6,547 nt of DNA from assembly GCA_035455185.1 (NCBI GenBank), contig DATIFQ010000166.1:1-6547 (forward strand), read 5' to 3'. The DNA comes from JAEHDI01 sp035455185 (lineage in GTDB: Bacteria > Acidobacteriota > Terriglobia > Bryobacterales > Bryobacteraceae). The notes beneath the pieces are model-generated. The model did not search any database. It worked only from the letters and a program-made list of their open reading frames with translations, and was not told the DNA's origin. The stretch's first letter is position 1. Every line of letters begins with the position of its first letter. Position numbers and translations under genes: made by a program. Shown piece after piece: positions 1-6,547 of this stretch.

Positions 1-507
1 GACTGCTTCACGTTCGAAGGCGGTTTCGCGCTGCACTTGGCCGGCGGGTGTGAATCCGTGGAGGCCGTGGACAGTTCGGAACACGCGCTATGCCTGGCGC
101 GCGAGAACGCCGGCTTGAACGAAATCGGCAACGTGGAGTTCCGCCAGGCGGATGTTTTCGACCTCCTGGCCGGCTACTCGGCGGCGGGTCGCCGCTTCGA
201 TACCGTAGTCCTGGACCCGCCGGGTTTCGCCAAGTCTCGCTCCGCCGTCGAAGGCGCAGCCCGCGGCTACAAGGACCTGAATCTTCGTGCTTTGCGCCTG
301 CTCGGCGCCGGCGGCGTGCTCGTCAGCTGTTCCTGCTCCCACCACGTGAGCGAAGCGATGTTGTTGGAGATCGTCGCCTCGGCGTCCCTCGACGCCGGCC
401 GGAAACTCCGTGTCCTTGAACGCCGTACCCAGGCCCTCGACCACCCGATTCTGCTGACCGTCCCCGAGACCCATTACCTCAAGTGCGTTATTCTGGAGGT
501 TGCGTAA
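1..507 (+). CDS. Class I rRNA large subunit methyltransferase, RlmI-like (5' partial)
   Basis: This is the C-terminal catalytic domain of a SAM-dependent 23S rRNA cytosine-5 methyltransferase of the RlmI type. The reading frame is open from base 1 and ends at TAA 505-507, giving 168 visible codons. Motif I (SAM binding) is at codons 3-10, reading FTFEGGFA. An acidic strand with VEAVDSSEHAL follows. Motif IV, DPPGFAKS, begins at codon 72 (nt 214). Downstream are the family-typical GYKDLN and a Cys-rich SCSCS (nt 325-339), where the RlmI family has its SCSG-type motif; one of these Cys is the likely catalytic nucleophile. The end, with DHP and YLKC, is also typical. RlmI proteins are near 400 residues with an N-terminal PUA domain, so the N-terminal half lies upstream of the window. 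The family is clear. The exact target base (m5C1962 in E. coli) is inferred from the family, and a related RlmK/RlmL-type enzyme is the alternative. Confidence 0.88.
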   Translation, partial: DCFTFEGGFALHLAGGCESVEAVDSSEHALCLARENAGLNEIGNVEFRQADVFDLLAGYSAAGRRFDTVVLDPPGFAKSRSAVEGAARGYKDLNLRALRLLGAGGVLVSCSCSHHVSEAMLLEIVASASLDAGRKLRVLERRTQALDHPILLTVPETHYLKCVILEVA

Positions 508-542
508 ACGGCTCTGCCTGCCGCTCGTGAACCAAAGCTAAG

Positions 543-571
543 TTGATTCCGACATGGCGGTCCGATATAGT
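543..571 (+). promoter_or_regulatory. Sigma70-type promoter for the pyrophosphatase gene
   Basis: A TTGATT -35 box (543-548) and a TATAGT -10 box (566-571) are separated by exactly 17 nt. They sit in the gap between the methyltransferase stop and the pyrophosphatase start. Transcription would begin near 578, leaving a leader of about 108 nt. An in-frame ATG at 554 falls inside this promoter and upstream of the predicted transcript start, which argues against its use. Confidence 0.6.
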
Positions 572-624
572 CAAAAGTGGGCCGCAAACGTAAAGAATTG
601 CTCTATTCTCAGATCTTTCGCCCG

Positions 625-649
625 CCGGCGACGTGGCCCAGCTCGCCGG
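625..649 (+). other. Leader hairpin upstream of the pyrophosphatase
   Basis: CCGGCGA (625-631) pairs perfectly with TCGCCGG (643-649) around an 11-nt loop, inside the predicted 5' leader and 22 nt before the Shine-Dalgarno. No T-tract follows, so it is not a terminator. Any regulatory role is inference; in GC-rich DNA a 7-bp stem can arise by chance. Confidence 0.25.
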
Positions 650-670
650 GGGTTCCGTGTACTCACAATC

Positions 671-676
671 AGGAGG
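671..676 (+). promoter_or_regulatory. Ribosome binding site fixing the pyrophosphatase start
   Basis: A perfect AGGAGG lies 9 nt before ATG 686. No comparable site precedes the in-frame ATG at 554, so this site decides the start codon. Confidence 0.85.
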
Positions 677-685
677 CTCTTCGTA

Positions 686-3199
<2,514 letters not shown>

Positions 3200-3219
3200 C
3201 CTTCGTCCGAATCACGGCA

Positions 3220-3246
3220 AAAGGGGCAGGCGTTGCCTGCCCCTTT
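3220..3246 (+). terminator. Intrinsic terminator after the pyrophosphatase gene
   Basis: A 12-bp perfect stem (AAAGGGGCAGGC at 3220-3231 with GCCTGCCCCTTT at 3235-3246) closes a 3-nt GTT loop, 20 nt after the TAA. The 3' arm ends in TTT and is followed by a weakly T-rich CGCATTTCTT. The A-rich 5' side and T-rich 3' side make it plausible in both directions. The stem is very strong, and the imperfect T-tract is the only weakness. Confidence 0.8.
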
Positions 3247-3261
3247 CGCATTTCTTGGGTC

Positions 3262-3270
3262 TGGTACGAT
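3262..3270 (+). promoter_or_regulatory. Possible extended -10 promoter for the SIS gene
   Basis: TGG followed by TACGAT (3265-3270) resembles an extended -10 element, with no convincing -35 box upstream. A separate promoter is expected here because a terminator precedes the gene, but the match is weak. Confidence 0.25.
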
Positions 3271-3278
3271 CGTCTCAA

Positions 3279-3304
3279 GCCCGCCGTCTCGCGTTTCGGC
3301 GGGC
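3279..3304 (+). other. GC-rich hairpin just before the SIS gene ribosome site
   Basis: GCCCGCCG (3279-3286) pairs perfectly with CGGCGGGC (3297-3304) around a 10-nt loop, TCTCGCGTTT. It ends 5 nt before the GGAGGG ribosome binding site. No T-tract follows, so it is a poor terminator. It could be a leader stem that affects translation or mRNA stability; that role is inferred. Confidence 0.4.
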
Positions 3305-3309
3305 CCACC

Positions 3310-3315
3310 GGAGGG
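3310..3315 (+). promoter_or_regulatory. Ribosome binding site supporting a TTG start
   Basis: GGAGGG lies 5 nt before TTG 3321. The first in-frame ATG is far inside the conserved domain (3478), and the other in-frame TTG (3255) has no ribosome site. This site therefore defines the start. Confidence 0.7.
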
Positions 3316-3320
3316 ATTTC

Positions 3321-4091
3321 TTGAGCGCCGCGATAGACTACTTCGAGCGAACCGCGAAACTGCTGGAGGAGCTGCGTCGCACGCAGTTACCCGCCATCGA
3401 GCAAGCTGCCGGCATCTGCGCTTCGAGCATCGCCCAGGGCGGTCTCATCTTCCTGTTTGGGGCCGGGCATTCCCGCATGATGTGTGAGGAGATGATCCCC
3501 CGCCAGGGCTGCTTCGCCGGCTTCTTCGCGCTCGTCGAACTGGCAATCTCCACCCATTCGGCCATCGTCGGCGTCAACGGGCTCCGGACGGCACTCCATC
3601 TTGAAAAGTATGAAGGCTACGCCGAAGAGATCCTGAAGAGCTTTCGCTTCGGCCCTCACGACGCGTTCATCATTATCTCTACCAGCGGCATCCGTCCCGT
3701 CGTTGTGGAGATGGCGATGGGAGCGAAGCAGCGCGGCATGCCCGTGATCGCCATCGTCTCCAAGCTGCACTCCGCGCAGGCGCGTCCCGGCCACTCGTCG
3801 GGCAAGAAGTTGCCGGACTTCGCCGACATCGTGATCGACAACATGTGCCCGCCGGGCGACTGCGTCGTCCCCCTCGCTGGGCTCGACTGGGCCACGGGCC
3901 CCGTTTCGACGGTCACCGGGGCTATGATCATCAACATGCTGCGTTGCGAGACCGCCCGCCTGTTGACCGAACGCGGCGTCAAGCCCGTCATGCTTCCCAG
4001 CCATCAGGTTCCCGGCAACATCGCCGCCGACGAGCAACTCGAGCGTTTCTATGAGGCGTACCGCAAGAGCCTGACCCACCTCTACGAGTGA
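3321..4091 (+). CDS. SIS-domain sugar-phosphate-binding protein, UPF0309-like
   Basis: This is a 256-residue soluble protein with a single SIS (sugar isomerase) fold of the UPF0309/SIS_2 type. SIS domains bind phosphosugars and act as isomerases or regulators; the substrate of this family is not established. An N-terminal helix (AAIDYFERTAKLLEEL) leads into GAGHS at residues 47-51, the first phosphosugar-binding loop. The second loop, STSG, is at 120-123, following the strand DAFIIIS. Further family marks are the EGYAEEIL segment, VIAIVSKLHS, HSSGKKLPDFADIVIDN, PPGD, and GPVSTVTGA near residues 193-201. Length is normal for the family (about 240-260). The start is TTG 3321, chosen for the GGAGGG at 3310-3315. 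It lies beyond a terminator from the pyrophosphatase, so it is probably transcribed independently, and its stop is 4 nt from the stop of the convergent amidase gene. No neighbour reveals a sugar pathway. Confidence 0.85.
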   Translation: MSAAIDYFERTAKLLEELRRTQLPAIEQAAGICASSIAQGGLIFLFGAGHSRMMCEEMIPRQGCFAGFFALVELAISTHSAIVGVNGLRTALHLEKYEGYAEEILKSFRFGPHDAFIIISTSGIRPVVVEMAMGAKQRGMPVIAIVSKLHSAQARPGHSSGKKLPDFADIVIDNMCPPGDCVVPLAGLDWATGPVSTVTGAMIINMLRCETARLLTERGVKPVMLPSHQVPGNIAADEQLERFYEAYRKSLTHLYE

Positions 4092-4095
4092 AACA

Positions 4096-5631
4096 TTAGT
4101 ACCCCGGTGGAGGCTCGAAACCGCCCACGACATCCGCCATACGGCCCGCGATATCGATCGGGGTTGCGTCCTCGAGGTACGGTCCCAGAATCTGGATGCC
4201 CACCGGGAGTCCGTCCTTCGTGCGGCCAACCGGCGCGACCGTCGCCGGGCAACCCGTCAGGTTGGCGAAACTGATCCAGCGAAGCAGGTCTCCGTACGGT
4301 CTCCGGCCCAGCGAAGTGTCGAATGACCGCTCGAAGAAAGTCTTCTCCTGGTTGTGCGGGAAAGCGGGCAGAAACATGTCAGGCATCAGGAACGCATCAT
4401 GAGTCTCGAAATACTTCTGCCAGACCGCACGCGCCCGCAGACGTTTCATCGACTCCTCGAGCCAGCGGCCATGGCCCATCGTTTTGCCCTCGATCCACGC
4501 TTTGCCGTACTCTCCCCACGGTCCCGGCGGCAACCGTCGCAGCGTCTCGAGTTCTTCTTCTTCCGCGTGAGCTGCGAACGATGCCGATAACAGGACGAGA
4601 TAGTTGCCGAACATCTCGCCCGGATTGACGCCGGCGGGCCAGCCCTCTTCAAAGTCGACTCCCGCTTTCCGGAGCGCCTCCACCGCGCCCCGCAGCGGCT
4701 CCCGTACTTCCGGTGTCACAGGACAGAACGGGTCGTCCAGCACAAAGCCGATCCGGTAATCCCTCAGTCGTGCGCCCCGAGGCGATGGCAGTTTCCAACG
4801 AAATGCCGTGGGGTCAGGTCGGGACGGCCCGGCAATCGTCTCGAGCTCCAGTTGGAGATCCCGCGCGCTACGCGCCAGCGGCCCCGCGACACCAAGGTCG
4901 GGAGGAAGTGCGGGTTCTCCCGGAGAGGGCGGAATGTGGCCTTCCAATGGAACGATTCCCAGGCTCGACTTGTGGCCGTACACACCGCAGAAGTGGGCGG
5001 GTGTACGGATGGAGCCTCCGATGTCGCTCCCCAGTTCGAGGAATCCGAATCCCGCCGCCAGCGCGGCCGCCCCGCCGCCGGTGGAACCTCCCGGCGTCCG
5101 CTTCACGTTCCACGGGTTGTTCGTCGTGCCGGCGATCGCGTTGAACGTCTGCGTGTCGCCCGCGAACTCCGGAGTGTTTGTCTTGCCGACAATCAGCACT
5201 CCAGCTGCGCGCAGTCGCGCCACGGCGGCGGCGTCCTTCTTCGGGATGTGGTTCTCCAGCGGCTTCGCGCCCGCCGTCGTCCGCAATCCGGCGGTTTCGA
5301 ACGTATCCTTGACGAGGATCGGCAAACCGTGGAGCCGCCCGGGATTCTTCCCGCGTGCCAGTGAGTCGTCGGCTTCCCGGGCGCGCCGTGTTGCTTCTTC
5401 CTCGTTCATCGTGACGAACGAGTTGATCCCGGGGTTGTATTTTCGGATTCGCCCCAGCGTGTGCTCCAGCAACTCCCGGGACGAGATGACGCCCTCGCGG
5501 ATCGCCCTCAGGGCCTCGGACGCGGTGCCGAAGCTCGGGTCGAACCGCCGTGCAGCCAGGCTCGGCCTCGAAAGCCGGCTCAGGAACGGCGCTGCCGCTG
5601 TCCATGCCAGAAAAGTCCGTCTGCTATTCAT
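4096..5631 (-). CDS. Tat-exported amidase (amidase signature family)
   Basis: This 511-residue hydrolase of the amidase signature (AS) family cleaves amide bonds with a Ser-cisSer-Lys triad. The N-terminus reads M-N-S-R-R-T-F-L and then a hydrophobic run, a good twin-arginine signal with likely cleavage around residues 26-27, so the enzyme should be folded in the cytoplasm and exported. The triad is visible. K108 is in LVKDTF, the cis-Ser S183 is in GGSTGGG, and the nucleophile S207 is in SDIGGSIRTP. The S183-S207 spacing of 24 equals that of FAAH. The second Ser of the usual GGSSGG is Thr184. The C-terminal half carries NLTGCPA and GLPVGIQILGP, typical of AS enzymes. ATG 5631 is supported by AGGAGG 8 nt upstream; extending to 5736 would pass through that site and destroy the Tat context. 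The export signal argues against a GatA-type tRNA amidotransferase. The substrate cannot be told from sequence, and no partner genes are adjacent. Confidence 0.9.
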   Translation of the reverse strand: MNSRRTFLAWTAAAPFLSRLSRPSLAARRFDPSFGTASEALRAIREGVISSRELLEHTLGRIRKYNPGINSFVTMNEEEATRRAREADDSLARGKNPGRLHGLPILVKDTFETAGLRTTAGAKPLENHIPKKDAAAVARLRAAGVLIVGKTNTPEFAGDTQTFNAIAGTTNNPWNVKRTPGGSTGGGAAALAAGFGFLELGSDIGGSIRTPAHFCGVYGHKSSLGIVPLEGHIPPSPGEPALPPDLGVAGPLARSARDLQLELETIAGPSRPDPTAFRWKLPSPRGARLRDYRIGFVLDDPFCPVTPEVREPLRGAVEALRKAGVDFEEGWPAGVNPGEMFGNYLVLLSASFAAHAEEEELETLRRLPPGPWGEYGKAWIEGKTMGHGRWLEESMKRLRARAVWQKYFETHDAFLMPDMFLPAFPHNQEKTFFERSFDTSLGRRPYGDLLRWISFANLTGCPATVAPVGRTKDGLPVGIQILGPYLEDATPIDIAGRMADVVGGFEPPPGY

Positions 5632-5639
5632 TCGGCTTT

Positions 5640-5645
5640 CCTCCT
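5640..5645 (-). promoter_or_regulatory. Ribosome binding site of the amidase gene
   Basis: Read on the minus strand, AGGAGG stands 8 nt before ATG 5631-5629. It decides the start in favour of the Tat-signal Met over longer in-frame alternatives. Confidence 0.8.
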
Positions 5646-5710
5646 CGTCTCGTACTATCTTGCGCTCCGGTGGCCCCGAGTATACATTGGTCAAAATACC
5701 GCGTCGACCT
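5646..5710. promoter_or_regulatory. Divergent promoter region between amidase and MetE-like genes
   Basis: The two genes are transcribed away from each other over a 79-nt spacer, so promoters for both should lie here. The AT-rich core at 5679-5699 holds TATACT on the minus strand (5684-5679) and TATACATT on the plus strand (5681-5688). A TTGCGC at 5660-5665 lies 17 nt from TACATT, a weak plus-strand pair. No convincing -35 was found for the minus strand. Exact elements are uncertain. Confidence 0.35.
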
Positions 5711-6547
5711 ATGAAAGAGCGACCCCTCCGAACCACTGTGATCGGCAGCTATCCGTTTCCGGGATGGCTTGAACACGCCTCGAACCGGCTCGAGCAGTTC
5801 GGGCCCGCCGACATCGAGGAAATGCAGGAAGACGCGGTCATCGCCGCCGTCCACGATCAGGTGGCCGCCGGCCTGGACGTCATCACCGACGGCGAACAAA
5901 CGCGGTTCGACTTCAACCTCTCGTTTTACGGTTTTCTGGAAGGCATCGAACAGGAATCGTCGCCGCGCCGCCGCTTCGGCCCGCCCGCCCACGATCAGCG
6001 CGGACATCACCGGATCACCGGTCCGCTGAACGCTCCGCGTGGCCTAGGAGCGGTTGCCGAGTTTCGCCGGCTGAAGCGAGTCGCGCCGGAAGGTCCGGTG
6101 CTCAAGGCAAGCGTGCCCGGCCCGTATACGTTGAGCGGCCGCCTCGTCCCCGGCGAAGTTTACGGCGACCGTTACGCTGTCGCCGAAGCGCTGATCCCCA
6201 TCGTGCGCGCCGAACTCGAAGCCCTGGTTGCGGCCGGCTGCACGGAGATCACGGTCGACGAGCCCTCGATGAGCTGCTATGCCTGGCGCGAGGACACAAG
6301 CCGCTTCGTCGATATCTTCAATTGCACTGTGGAGCCGGTCTTCGGGAAATGTCGCTTATCCACTCATCTTTGCTTCGGAAACTATAAGGGGAGGGCCGTT
6401 GGCCCCCGCCGCTACGCGCCGATGTTTCCCGCCTTTCTCAATTTCAAGGTGGATGAGATCCACCTTGAGATGGCCAGCCGCGAGTTCGCCGAGATCGAGA
6501 TCGTCGCCGAAATCGCCCGCTCGAAGGACGTGGCTGTCGGCATCATC
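5711..6547 (+). CDS. Stand-alone MetE-type methyltransferase core (3' partial)
   Basis: This is a homologue of the C-terminal catalytic domain of cobalamin-independent methionine synthase (MetE, COG0620). The frame is open for 279 codons to the window end. It begins directly with TTVIGSYP (residues 8-15), which is where the catalytic barrel of full-length MetE (about 750 residues) starts, so the N-terminal MetE domain is absent. Family marks are ITDGEQTR, KASVPGPYTL, VDEPS around D183-P185, and the zinc ligands H219 and C221 in THLCFGN, with E253 in EIHLEMAS as the likely third. The last Cys ligand would lie beyond the window. Such short cores transfer methyl groups to homocysteine or other thiols, sometimes from methylcobalamin instead of methyl-folate; which applies here is unknown. 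Start ATG 5711 fits the family N-terminus, but no clear Shine-Dalgarno precedes it. The gene is divergent from the amidase. Confidence 0.85.
   Translation, partial: MKERPLRTTVIGSYPFPGWLEHASNRLEQFGPADIEEMQEDAVIAAVHDQVAAGLDVITDGEQTRFDFNLSFYGFLEGIEQESSPRRRFGPPAHDQRGHHRITGPLNAPRGLGAVAEFRRLKRVAPEGPVLKASVPGPYTLSGRLVPGEVYGDRYAVAEALIPIVRAELEALVAAGCTEITVDEPSMSCYAWREDTSRFVDIFNCTVEPVFGKCRLSTHLCFGNYKGRAVGPRRYAPMFPAFLNFKVDEIHLEMASREFAEIEIVAEIARSKDVAVGII
6444..6468. repeat. Perfect 11-bp inverted repeat inside the MetE-like gene
   Basis: TCAAGGTGGAT (6444-6454) and ATCCACCTTGA (6458-6468) are exact reverse complements around a 3-nt GAG. The repeat lies within the coding region and encodes the stretch F-K-V-D-E-I-H-L-E, which includes the presumed zinc ligand E253. 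It may be a chance result of codon choice; no mobile-element or terminator context is present. Confidence 0.6.

Noticed and set aside
508..542. Possible terminator after the methyltransferase gene
   Set aside because: Only a weak 4-bp CGGC/GCCG pairing is present and no T-tract follows, so a terminator cannot be supported.
554..685. In-frame N-terminal extension of the pyrophosphatase starting at ATG 554
   Set aside because: It overlaps the predicted promoter, has no ribosome site, encodes an Arg-rich non-family sequence, and a perfect AGGAGG precedes ATG 686.
3387..4229. Long open frame on the minus strand opposite the SIS gene
   Set aside because: Its translation is low-complexity and rich in Arg, Asp, Gly and His, with no recognisable motif. 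It lies antisense to a clear SIS domain and overlaps the amidase end, a typical GC-rich shadow.
4868..5605. Open frame on the amidase strand in another reading frame
   Set aside because: It is a frame shadow of the amidase catalytic region; the real frame has the complete signature and triad.
5689..5694. TTGACC on the minus strand as a -35 box for the amidase
   Set aside because: The TATACT that could be its -10 lies only 4 nt downstream, and the correct 17-nt spacing gives ACCGGA, so it cannot pair as a normal promoter.
5632..5736. N-terminal extension of the amidase up to 5736
   Set aside because: It would cover the ribosome site and the divergent spacer and bury the Tat signal. ATG 5631 has AGGAGG at ideal spacing.

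Overview
The window is a GC-rich stretch of bacterial chromosome with five protein genes, two of them cut by the window edges. The gene content is a membrane pyrophosphatase of a divergent type, a Tat-exported amidase, a UPF0309-type SIS protein and a stand-alone MetE catalytic core. With the GC bias, this would fit an environmental bacterium such as an Acidobacteriota (Bryobacterales/Solibacter-like) member. That placement is an impression from family resemblance only, because the window holds no rRNA or other phylogenetic marker. No tRNA, rRNA, CRISPR array, insertion sequence, integrase or phage gene was seen.

Layout, left to right. Positions 1-507 (+) hold the catalytic C-terminal part of an RlmI-type 23S rRNA cytosine methyltransferase. 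Positions 508-685 are intergenic and carry a good sigma70-like promoter (543-571), a roughly 110-nt leader and a strong Shine-Dalgarno. Positions 686-3199 (+) encode an 837-residue proton-pumping membrane pyrophosphatase. It keeps all the substrate- and metal-binding residues, but its classical DX7KXE signature is altered. It matches what is described for the divergent, Na+-regulated, K+-independent H+-PPase subfamily. A strong hairpin terminator (3220-3246) closes the transcript. Positions 3321-4091 (+) encode a SIS-domain sugar-phosphate-binding protein with a TTG start, preceded by a GC-rich hairpin. Positions 5631-4096 (-) encode an exported amidase-signature hydrolase whose stop lies only 4 nt from the SIS gene stop. 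A 79-nt divergent spacer separates it from a stand-alone MetE-like methyltransferase (5711 to the window end, +).

The genes do not form an obvious pathway. Each appears to be its own transcription unit: the pyrophosphatase has its own promoter and terminator, the SIS and amidase genes converge, and the amidase and MetE-like genes diverge. They cover rRNA modification, PPi-driven proton pumping, sugar-phosphate handling, periplasmic amide hydrolysis and methyl transfer. I see no evidence of a new multi-gene system. The most interesting object is the divergent pyrophosphatase, followed by the MetE-like protein and a few unexplained inverted repeats.
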